A DNA stretch of 32,973 nucleotides, from assembly GCA_902767135.1 (NCBI GenBank), contig CACXGE010000050.1, positions 1 to 32,973 of the forward strand, in the 5' to 3' direction. The notes beneath the pieces are model-generated. The model was not told where the DNA came from. It saw only the letters and a program-made list of their open reading frames with translations, and made no database searches. This DNA comes from an uncultured Lachnospiraceae bacterium (GTDB taxonomy: Bacteria > Bacillota > Clostridia > Lachnospirales > Lachnospiraceae). Made by a program: the position numbers and the translations under genes. Every line of letters begins with the position of its first letter. The stretch's first letter is position 1. This document shows, piece after piece, positions 18,181 to 24,237 of the stretch.

Positions 18181-18214
18181 GTTCGCTCAAACTAGCACGG
18201 CGTCCTCGCCGTTC
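18178..18214 (-). ncRNA. Two-hairpin leader element before the glnA terminator, ANTAR-like candidate
   Basis: From the predicted start site (~18214) the RNA reads into ACGGCG-AGGA-CGCCGT (18197-18212), a perfect 6-bp stem. Next comes a weak stem TTTG / CAAG enclosing a six-base loop AGCGAA (18182-18187). The 3' arm of this second stem shares bases with the foot of the terminator, so the two are mutually exclusive. ANTAR-protein targets are tandem hairpins with hexaloops having A at position 1 and G at position 4; AGCGAA fits and the first hairpin does not. An alternative stem GTTT / GAAC is possible. Confidence 0.4.
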
Positions 18215-18220
18215 ATGTAT

Positions 18221-18249
18221 AAGATAACCTATTCCACCTAAAAAAGCAA
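18221..18249 (-). promoter_or_regulatory. Promoter of the glutamine synthetase leader
   Basis: TTGCTT (18244-18249), a 17-bp spacer and TATCTT (18221-18226) on the minus strand. Start at about 18214 would begin the RNA at the first leader hairpin. Confidence 0.5.
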
Positions 18250-18352
18250 GAACTTTTTTCTCTTTTTTCTTTTTTTGTACCTTTTACATATAATTTCTAC
18301 ATATTTTATTCTTTTTTATACATATTCGACATTTAGATATTGCTATGATGCT

Positions 18353-19594
18353 TTAAGATGCTTCATCCTTCTTTTCCTTCCTGCGAAGAATATCATAACG
18401 CTCCAAATCTATTCCCAAATCAATCCATAACTTCTGTTTTGGATGGGGAGCACTCTCCATCTCTGCCCCGTCTTCATCATGTATGGATAATACAGAAACA
18501 AGTAGATTATCCCCATTGGGTTTCATAACTTCAATCTGCTCCCCTACAGAAAATTTGTTTCTCTGTTCGATGGCATACTGATTTTTTTCGTTTTTCTCAC
18601 CCACTATGCCCAAATACGTATATTCATTGATATAGGTATTGCTGTCATAAATCTGTGTATTTTCATCCGGCTTTCCGAAAAAGAATCCTGTGGTAAACTG
18701 ACGATACGTACACTTTCCAATTTCTTCCTTATACCACTCTAAATTCTCTTTGTATTTTTCCTCCGACTCCAGATAGTCGTCAATCGCCTTGCGATAGGTT
18801 CTCGCCACCGTCGCCACATACAGAGCTGTTTTCATCCTGCCCTCAATCTTCAAGCTGTCAATTCCTGCATCCAAAACTTCCGGAATATGTTCAATCATAC
18901 ATAAGTCCTTGGAATTAAAAATATAGGTTCCCCTTTCATTTTCATAAACCGGAAGGTATTCTCCTGGACGTTGTTCTTCCACCACTGCATATCTCCATCG
19001 ACAAGGATGAGTACACGCCCCCTTATTGGCATCTCTTCCAGTAAAATAATTGCTCAACAAACATCTGCCGGAGTAAGAAATACACATTGCCCCGTGAATA
19101 AAAGCCTCAATTTCCAAATCCTCTGGAATATTCTCCCGAATCTGCTTGATTTCTGCCAACGACAACTCTCTTGCCGCCACCACTCTTTTTGCCCCCAGAT
19201 CCTTCCAGAAATGATATGTGAGGTAATTTGTATTGTTTGCCTGGGTGCTGATATGGAGTTCGATTTCCGGACATACTCTCTTAGCAATGGAAAAAATGCC
19301 AGGGTCTGCAATAATCAATGCATCCGGTTTCATTGTCTTTAATTCATTTAAATAGTTTTCCACACCTTCTAAATCATAATTGTGAGCTAAAATATTTGCA
19401 GTCACAAAAACTTTAACTCCTCTTTCATGGGCAAACGCAATTCCCTCTTTCATCTCCTCCATAGAGAAATTTTTTGCCTTCGCCCGAAGGCCATACGCCT
19501 CTCCACCAATATACACTGCATCTGCTCCAAAAATCACTGCAATCTTTAACACTTCCAGACTGCTGGCTGGAATTAATAATTCTGGTTTTCTCAT
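18353..19594 (-). CDS. trhP: Peptidase U32-family tRNA U34 hydroxylation protein TrhP
   Basis: 413 residues from the ATG at 19594 (MRKPELLIPA), which has GAAGAAGGA at proper spacing; a TTG seven codons upstream is less likely. The N-terminal (beta/alpha) barrel has ELLIPASSLEVLKIAV and GADAVYIGG. The U32 signature is EAFIHGAMCISYSGRCLLS, then GACTHPCRWRY with clustered cysteines as in the iron-sulfur site of the TrhP/RlhA group. TrhP makes 5-hydroxyuridine at tRNA position 34, which TrmR methylates; trmR is the preceding gene. In Bacillus the neighbours are yrrM-yrrN-yrrO; only one U32 gene is here. Older annotations call it a collagenase-like protease. Confidence 0.9.
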   Translation of the reverse strand: MRKPELLIPASSLEVLKIAVIFGADAVYIGGEAYGLRAKAKNFSMEEMKEGIAFAHERGVKVFVTANILAHNYDLEGVENYLNELKTMKPDALIIADPGIFSIAKRVCPEIELHISTQANNTNYLTYHFWKDLGAKRVVAARELSLAEIKQIRENIPEDLEIEAFIHGAMCISYSGRCLLSNYFTGRDANKGACTHPCRWRYAVVEEQRPGEYLPVYENERGTYIFNSKDLCMIEHIPEVLDAGIDSLKIEGRMKTALYVATVARTYRKAIDDYLESEEKYKENLEWYKEEIGKCTYRQFTTGFFFGKPDENTQIYDSNTYINEYTYLGIVGEKNEKNQYAIEQRNKFSVGEQIEVMKPNGDNLLVSVLSIHDEDGAEMESAPHPKQKLWIDLGIDLERYDILRRKEKKDEAS

Positions 19595-19656
19595 TTTTTC
19601 ATCCTTCTTCAACACTTAGTAACTGTCCTGTACCTTTATAGTTAGTTTATTTTTAT

Positions 19657-19791
19657 GTATCTGTTCAGAACTACGGAACAGATACGTTAAATCAGGCAAT
19701 GCTTTCGCATGCAAAATTGCCCGATTTTTGCAAAACGCACATTTCCTTACGGTCTCAGCAGTAAATGCTGAGACCTGTACTGAATGCTTAC
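19657..19791 (+). mobile_element. Miniature inverted-repeat element, copy B (135 bp)
   Basis: Same plan as copy A: left end GTATCTGTTCAG, right end CTGAATGCTTAC (reverse complement begins GTAAGC). Hairpins are GTATCTGTTC / GAACAGATAC (perfect), AAATCAGGCAAT / ATTGCCCGATTT, and GGTCTCAGCA-GTAAA-TGCTGAGACC (perfect 10 bp). The flanks ATTTTTAT (19649-19656) and ATTTTAAT (19792-19799) match 7/8. Its right terminus supplies the last base of the final codon and the TAA stop of trmR (19788-19790). The central 19 bases GCAAAATTGCCCGATTTTT are identical in copies A, B and C. Confidence 0.85.
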
Positions 19792-20429
19792 ATTTTAATA
19801 CTAATTGTCACGCCATCTCCCAGAGGAAGCACCGCTGTTGTCAATTGTTCATGGTTTTTTATTGTATACAGGTATTCTCTCATCCTGCTGTGAATGGTTC
19901 TGTTTCTCCGATTGATTGCAAATCTGGATTCAATGATATCTCCATCCTGCAATACATTGTCTGACAAAAGAACACCTCCAACCTTTAACAACCTAAGGCA
20001 ATCCTCAAGGAAGTTGATATATTGTCCTTTTGCCGCATCCATAAATATAAAGTCAAAAGGCTCCTGCAAGGTACCCATAATTTCTAATGCATCACCTTCC
20101 AACAGTGTAATGCGTTGATCCAAGCCTGCTTTCTTAAAATTTTCCCTTGCAATGGGAATTCTTTTTTCATATTTTTCTATGGTTATAATTTCTGCATCTT
20201 TTGGCCCATACTCACCCATCAATATAGTAGAAAAACCAACTGCGGTACCCACTTCCAAAATACGCTTTGGCTGTTTCATGGTGATAAGTACCTTTAACAG
20301 ACTCTGCATCTCCCTTCGGATAATCGGAACCTGGTCCGATAAAGCCTGTCTTTCCAGTTGGTTTAAAAATTCTGTGTTTCCTCGGTCTAATGAGTTTATA
20401 TAGGTGACAAAGCGTTCATCTACAATCAT
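19788..20429 (-). CDS. trmR: SAM-dependent tRNA 5-hydroxyuridine methyltransferase TrmR (YrrM)
   Basis: 213 residues of the class I O-methyltransferase fold. Motif I is ILEVGTAVGFSTILM, followed by IITIEKYEKR, the motif FDFIFMDAAKGQYINFLEDC and LLSDNVLQDG. This is the YrrM/TrmR group, which turns 5-hydroxyuridine 34 of tRNA into 5-methoxyuridine; the adjacent trhP makes that substrate. The ribosome site is AAGGA. The C-terminus ends SIKM-stop, where the G of ATG and the TAA come from mobile element B. Removing the element predicts an original end SIKIN. A second element, copy C, lies just before the gene and separates it from the MltG-like gene. Confidence 0.93.
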   Translation of the reverse strand: MIVDERFVTYINSLDRGNTEFLNQLERQALSDQVPIIRREMQSLLKVLITMKQPKRILEVGTAVGFSTILMGEYGPKDAEIITIEKYEKRIPIARENFKKAGLDQRITLLEGDALEIMGTLQEPFDFIFMDAAKGQYINFLEDCLRLLKVGGVLLSDNVLQDGDIIESRFAINRRNRTIHSRMREYLYTIKNHEQLTTAVLPLGDGVTISIKM

Positions 20430-20449
20430 TGTCCTTCATCCTCTTCTTC

Positions 20450-20583
20450 ATAACAGTTCAGGCAGGTCTGCGCATTGACTGTGCTGACCATACTAAAATG
20501 TATATTTAATAAAAATCGGGCAATTTTGCATTTGTCGGCATTGCCCGATTTCGTAACAGTTTAGCCTATGGCTAAACTGTTAC
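20450..20583 (-). mobile_element. Miniature inverted-repeat element, copy C (134 bp), opposite orientation to A and B
   Basis: Read on the minus strand it begins GTAACAGTTTAGCC and ends CTGAACTGTTAT. The first hairpin is a perfect 14-bp stem around TAT (20553-20583). The second is a perfect 12-bp AAATCGGGCAAT / ATTGCCCGATTT. The third is GGTCAGCACA / TGCGCAGACC with mismatches. Flanking bases TCTTCTTC (20442-20449) and TCTTCGTC (20584-20591) match 7/8. Its left terminus supplies the TAA stop of the MltG-like gene (20580-20582). Confidence 0.88.
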
Positions 20584-20969
20584 TCTTCGTCCTCTTCTAG
20601 TTCTTCTGTATGTCCAGACATTACCGTAATCATCTTTTCTGTGGTCATGGATGTGTTCAACACATACACTCCCGGCTTAATTTCACCGGCATACTCTGAT
20701 AATTTCTCCTGTACCACAAACACATTGGCGTCTTTAATCAGATGGTTTTGTTCTAATATTTTACCAATCTGTCTGCTTCCATTACCTTCATTGATAATCA
20801 CCGTAATATCTCTTCCCGGCTCTGCTGCAATTGGTTTATCCGTAAAAATCTGATATCCAAAGTCATAAAAATACATCCCACCTTGATATATTCCCAACAT
20901 AATCAACAGACATATCAACACTCGTAATACTACACCTATAACAGACAGGGTTGCATTCTTTGTTTTCAT
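20580..20969 (-). CDS. MltG/YceG-like membrane protein lacking the transglycosylase domain
   Basis: 129 residues. It has one N-terminal transmembrane helix (~residues 8-30), then an extracytoplasmic LysM-like subdomain (ITVIINEGNGSRQIGKILEQNHLIKDANVF ... GEIKPGVYVLNTSMTTEKMITVMSG) that matches the first part of MltG. The ~200-residue catalytic YceG domain with its essential Glu is missing. The C-terminus is acidic (EELEEDEE). Position before trmR equals Bacillus yrrL (mltG), so this is the orthologous slot. Similar short forms are, from memory, common in Lachnospiraceae, so it is probably a real regulatory or scaffold protein rather than debris. Element C provides its stop and removed a predicted DEGQ tail. 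Confidence 0.8.
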   Translation of the reverse strand: MKTKNATLSVIGVVLRVLICLLIMLGIYQGGMYFYDFGYQIFTDKPIAAEPGRDITVIINEGNGSRQIGKILEQNHLIKDANVFVVQEKLSEYAGEIKPGVYVLNTSMTTEKMITVMSGHTEELEEDEE

Positions 20970-20987
20970 CTTGTGCTTCCCTCCCGG

Positions 20988-21350
20988 CTACTGCCCATCG
21001 CCTTCTTTATCCTGGTTACTGACCAAATCCAGATCAATGGCATCCAATAAAATCTTTGCTGCATCCTGAACGGTTCTCACAACACGTAATTCTGCTGCCA
21101 AGAATTCATTTACCAGTGGATCTTTTCGAAAAGTAGCATTCTCTCTTTCAAAATTCTCCATAGCATTATACAGTTCTTCTCCCTCCAGATTCATGTGGAG
21201 TTCGAAATTTTTCCAACGGTACTGATTGATTTTATCGCAAAGCACCTTATCCTGCTCCACCTCGCCTTTGATGCGAAGAAAATTCTGATAACCTTCGTCA
21301 TTTACTATTGCGTCTTTCAGTTCCCCTGCTTTTTCTTCTACCAGTCCCAT
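20988..21350 (-). CDS. YlbF/YmcA-family (DUF964) helical protein
   Basis: 120 residues, all helical, rich in charged residues, without membrane segments. The pattern AGELKDAIVNDEGYQNFLRIKGEVEQDKVLCDKINQYRWK ... FRKDPLVNEFLAAELRVVRTVQDA is that of the YlbF/YmcA/YheA family. In Bacillus, YlbF and YmcA form the Y-complex that helps RNase Y mature polycistronic transcripts. Here it lies 12 bp after an RNase J gene, which fits a role with RNA decay enzymes; that link is inference. Start at 21350 after GAGGGTAGGA. Confidence 0.85.
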   Translation of the reverse strand: MGLVEEKAGELKDAIVNDEGYQNFLRIKGEVEQDKVLCDKINQYRWKNFELHMNLEGEELYNAMENFERENATFRKDPLVNEFLAAELRVVRTVQDAAKILLDAIDLDLVSNQDKEGDGQ

Positions 21351-21362
21351 ATCCTACCCTCT

Positions 21363-23027
21363 CTAGACTTCCATAATGATCGGCAAAATCATAGGATTTC
21401 TCTTTGTTCTCTTCCACAAGAAATCACTTAAAGAATCTTTCATGATATTCTTAATTTTACCCCAGTCTGTAATATTCTTATCCATACATTCATCTAATGC
21501 ATCGCTGACAATTCTTTTTGCCTCTTCCATCAAATCCTCAGATTCTCTTACATATACAAATCCTCTGGATACAATATCCGGACCTGCAAGCACCTGATTG
21601 CCGTATTTTTCCAGGGTGAGTACCACAATTAAAATACCATCTTCTGCCAGGCGCTGTCTGTCCCGAAGAACGATATTTCCCACATCTCCTACTCCAAGAC
21701 CGTCAACCAGGATTGCACCGGTCTGCACCCGGTCTGTGATTGCCGCCTGATGTTCATCCAGTTCCAATACATCTCCTGAACGCATGATAAATACATTTTC
21801 TTTTGGTATTCCCAACTCTTTTACCAAATTTGCCTGTGCCTTTAAGTGGCGGAATTCACCGTGTACAGGAATAGCATACTTAGGTTTTAACAACGAGTAT
21901 ATCAATTTAATTTCTTCCTGGCAGGCATGACCGGATACGTGGGTATCCTGGAAAATAACATCTGCCCCCTTGGCAATTAACTGGTTGATTACGTTGGAAA
22001 CCGCTTTTTCGTTTCCAGGAATCGGATTAGAACTAAAGATAATTAAATCTCCAGGCATTATGGTAACCTTCTTATGAATAGAACTTGCCATTCTTGATAA
22101 GGCTGCCATAGATTCTCCCTGGCTTCCTGTAGTAATGATAACGGTCTGTTCCTCTGGATAATTCTTTAACTGTTCAATATCAATCAATGTTTTGTCCGGT
22201 ACATTTAAGTATCCTAATTCCTGTGCAATGGTAATAATGCTTACCATGCTTCGACCTTCCACCACAACTTTTCTTCCGTACTTGTATGCGGAATTTATAA
22301 TCTGCTGAACTCGGTCAACATTTGATGCGAAGGTTGCAATGATAATTCGATTATCCTTGTGTTCTGCAAAAATATTGTCAAAGGTAATACCAACGGTTTT
22401 TTCAGACATGGTAAATCCTTTACGCTCTGCATTTGTACTGTCACACATAACAGCCAGTACACCTTTTTTTCCAATTTCACCTAAGCGCTGCAAATCAATG
22501 GTATCTCCAAATACAGGAGTGTAGTCCACTTTAAAATCTCCAGTGTGGAGTACAATCCCTGCCGGCGAATAGATTGCCAGCGCTGCTGCATCTGCAATAG
22601 AATGATTTGTTCGGATAAATTCAATTCGAAAGCACCCTAGGTTAATAGATTGTCCATGCTTGATAACCTTACGTTTTGTGCTACGCATCAAGTTATGTTC
22701 TTTTAGTTTATTCTCAATGATACCCATGGTTAATTTTGTGGCATAAATCGGCACATTCACTTCACGAAGTACATAAGGCAATGCTCCAATATGGTCTTCA
22801 TGTCCATGGGTGATTACAAATCCCTTTACTTTGCTAATGTTATCCTTTAAATATGTTACATCCGGGATTACCAAATCGATTCCCAGCATATCGTCTTCCG
22901 GAAACGACAAACCACAGTCCACCACAATAATACTGTCTTCAAATTCAAAGGCAGTAATGTTCATTCCAATCTGTTCCAATCCTCCCAATGGAATGATTTT
23001 CAATTTTGAATTGTTAATATTTTTCAA
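21363..23027 (-). CDS. rnjA: Ribonuclease J (metallo-beta-lactamase / beta-CASP RNase)
   Basis: 554 residues, the usual RNase J length. The zinc motif is ITHGHEDHIGALPYVL (about residues 70-85). Other metal ligands lie in HTGDFKVDYTP and the C-terminal HVSGHACQEE (motif C). beta-CASP blocks include MCDSTNAERKGFTMSE and QGESMAALSRMA. It processes and degrades RNA as an endonuclease and 5'-3' exonuclease in the cytoplasm. The start codon is TTG at 23027, preceded by a strong GGAGGTG, so initiation is not in doubt. It heads the rnjA-ylbF-mltG-trmR-trhP run. Confidence 0.95.
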   Translation of the reverse strand: MKNINNSKLKIIPLGGLEQIGMNITAFEFEDSIIVVDCGLSFPEDDMLGIDLVIPDVTYLKDNISKVKGFVITHGHEDHIGALPYVLREVNVPIYATKLTMGIIENKLKEHNLMRSTKRKVIKHGQSINLGCFRIEFIRTNHSIADAAALAIYSPAGIVLHTGDFKVDYTPVFGDTIDLQRLGEIGKKGVLAVMCDSTNAERKGFTMSEKTVGITFDNIFAEHKDNRIIIATFASNVDRVQQIINSAYKYGRKVVVEGRSMVSIITIAQELGYLNVPDKTLIDIEQLKNYPEEQTVIITTGSQGESMAALSRMASSIHKKVTIMPGDLIIFSSNPIPGNEKAVSNVINQLIAKGADVIFQDTHVSGHACQEEIKLIYSLLKPKYAIPVHGEFRHLKAQANLVKELGIPKENVFIMRSGDVLELDEHQAAITDRVQTGAILVDGLGVGDVGNIVLRDRQRLAEDGILIVVLTLEKYGNQVLAGPDIVSRGFVYVRESEDLMEEAKRIVSDALDECMDKNITDWGKIKNIMKDSLSDFLWKRTKRNPMILPIIMEV

Positions 23028-23115
23028 AAAATCACACCTCCATACATTTCTCTTATAAATTTTTTTTACTTTCAGTTTTTAGCTCTTTCCTATATGATTC
23101 ACTTTAGATTAAGTT

Positions 23116-23373
23116 TTATTTCTCAATATCCAAATCTTCCAACAACTGTTCAAACAGTGTTGACACCATGTCTAACTCCTCATCATCTTCCACAATTTCA
23201 TACACACTTTCCTCATCCGATTCCTGTGCTGTATCTTTTAAAATATAGGCATCTGCTTCGTCATCTTCCGATTCCGTTACCAGGATATATGTTACACCGT
23301 TGATTTTTGTTTCTTCCAACACAAAAAAATCTACCGTTTCATTATCATCAAACGTAAACGCTATTTTCTCCAT
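23116..23373 (-). CDS. DUF1292-family acidic protein (YrzB-like)
   Basis: 85 residues, very acidic (runs such as ESEDDEADAY and EDDEELD). The N-terminus MEKIAFTFDDNETVDFFVLEETKINGVTYILVTE is the DUF1292 beta-sheet signature, followed by the helical tail TLFEQLLEDLDIE. The function is unknown. The fixed order ireB-ruvX-DUF1292 is shared with Bacillus (yrzL-yrrK-yrzB) and supports the identification. Seven bases separate it from ruvX; it has its own AAAGGAG. Confidence 0.88.
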   Translation of the reverse strand: MEKIAFTFDDNETVDFFVLEETKINGVTYILVTESEDDEADAYILKDTAQESDEESVYEIVEDDEELDMVSTLFEQLLEDLDIEK

Positions 23374-23380
23374 ATAGATT

Positions 23381-23809
23381 TTATTCTCCTTTTTTAAGAG
23401 TATCCAAGTATCCTTGAAGAATAAAAGCCGCTGCTATCTGGTCCACATAATCTTTTCTATGTTCCCGTCGAACATTACTTTCTATCAAAGACTTTTCAGC
23501 AGCAATAGTAGTCAGTCTTTCATCCCACAAAATCACAGGAAGATTACAGCGTTTCTCCACGGCCTCTTTAAATTCCATAGTCCGCTCTACTCTATCTCCC
23601 AATGTATTATTCATATTTTTAGGATACCCAAGTACAATTTTTTCCACTTGATATTCTTCTACAATTTCTTTAATACGTGCTAATGTTTTACGAAGTTTAT
23701 TTTCGTCTTTTCTCGTTATGGTTTCTAAGACCTGGGCTGTAATCAGAAGTTCATCACTCATGGCTACACCAACTGTTTTAGAGCCATAGTCTAATCCCAT
23801 AATTCGCAT
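23381..23809 (-). CDS. ruvX: RuvX/YqgF-family RNase H-like nuclease
   Basis: 142 residues. The RNase H-fold motifs are [19 protein letters not shown] at the N-terminus with the first catalytic Asp, [17 protein letters not shown] in the middle, [14 protein letters not shown] and [16 protein letters not shown] at the C-terminus. Proposed roles of the family are resolution of Holliday junctions and pre-16S rRNA 5'-end processing. It lies between ireB and the DUF1292 gene, as in Bacillus. Start at 23809 after AGGAG. Confidence 0.94.
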   Translation of the reverse strand: MRIMGLDYGSKTVGVAMSDELLITAQVLETITRKDENKLRKTLARIKEIVEEYQVEKIVLGYPKNMNNTLGDRVERTMEFKEAVEKRCNLPVILWDERLTTIAAEKSLIESNVRREHRKDYVDQIAAAFILQGYLDTLKKGE

Positions 23810-23850
23810 ATTTTTCTCCTAACAAATTTTCTCCACTGTCCTTGTCTGCA

Positions 23851-24114
23851 TTATTTCCAGGACTCGTTCTCTACATATGCTCTTAAAAGTTCCTCCACTA
23901 ATTCATCCCGTTCCACTTTCATAATAAGGCTTCTTGCGCTTTTATGACTGGTAATGTAGGTTGGATCTCCCGACATGATATATCCTACAATCTGATTAAT
24001 TGGATTATATCCCTTTTCTGTCATAGCTTCGTATACAGACGCAATAATCTCCTTCACTTGTACTTCCGGCTCTGTCTGCACTTTAAAATATTGTGTATTT
24101 CCTAAATTCTGCAT
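23851..24114 (-). CDS. ireB: IreB-family regulatory phosphoprotein (UPF0297/DUF965)
   Basis: 87 residues, full length. The family pattern is present: [47 protein letters not shown] middle (here [12 protein letters not shown]), and [17 protein letters not shown] at the end. In Enterococcus, IreB is phosphorylated by the PASTA kinase IreK and acts in cephalosporin tolerance. The N-terminal threonines that are modified there correspond loosely to Thr5 here (LGNTQYFK), which I cannot confirm. It is the first gene of the ireB-ruvX-DUF1292 group with a good promoter 60 bp upstream. Confidence 0.92.
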   Translation of the reverse strand: MQNLGNTQYFKVQTEPEVQVKEIIASVYEAMTEKGYNPINQIVGYIMSGDPTYITSHKSARSLIMKVERDELVEELLRAYVENESWK

Positions 24115-24173
24115 TTTTTCACGACCTCATCTACTAAATAATAATTACTTCCGCTTCACATTTTATCTAGTAC

Positions 24174-24202
24174 ATTGTAATATAACTTTATAAAAAATTC
24201 AA
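24174..24202 (-). promoter_or_regulatory. Promoter of the ireB-ruvX group
   Basis: On the minus strand TTGAAT (24197-24202), a 17-bp spacer and TACAAT (24174-24179), 60 bp before the ireB start. Confidence 0.65.
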
Positions 24203-24237
24203 TCCATTCTTTTATTTTTCCAACTCACAACATCATA

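Larger units (their letters stand above)
18065..18352. promoter_or_regulatory. Leader and intergenic region upstream of glutamine synthetase
   Basis: 288 bp. In transcript order: T/A-rich DNA after the trhP stop, a promoter (18221-18249), a hairpin right at the expected start site, a small second hairpin, a terminator (18150-18180), then 86 nt to glnA. A second possible promoter in that last part (TTGCAT, 16 bp, AATAAT) could give terminator-independent expression. Confidence 0.5.

Noticed and set aside
18178..18214. Glutamine riboswitch before glnA
   Set aside because: The known glutamine-binding RNA is cyanobacterial/marine and its conserved core is not recognisable here; the element is also too short.
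14347..20583. Repeated ~134-bp units considered as a CRISPR array
   Set aside because: The units are dispersed over 6 kb, occur in both orientations, have imperfect identity and no regular spacers or cas genes.
20580..20969. MltG-like gene as a pseudogene cut by the mobile element
   Set aside because: Removing the element adds only DEGQ before a coupled stop, so the insertion did not remove the catalytic domain, and the remaining frame is clean with a good ribosome site.
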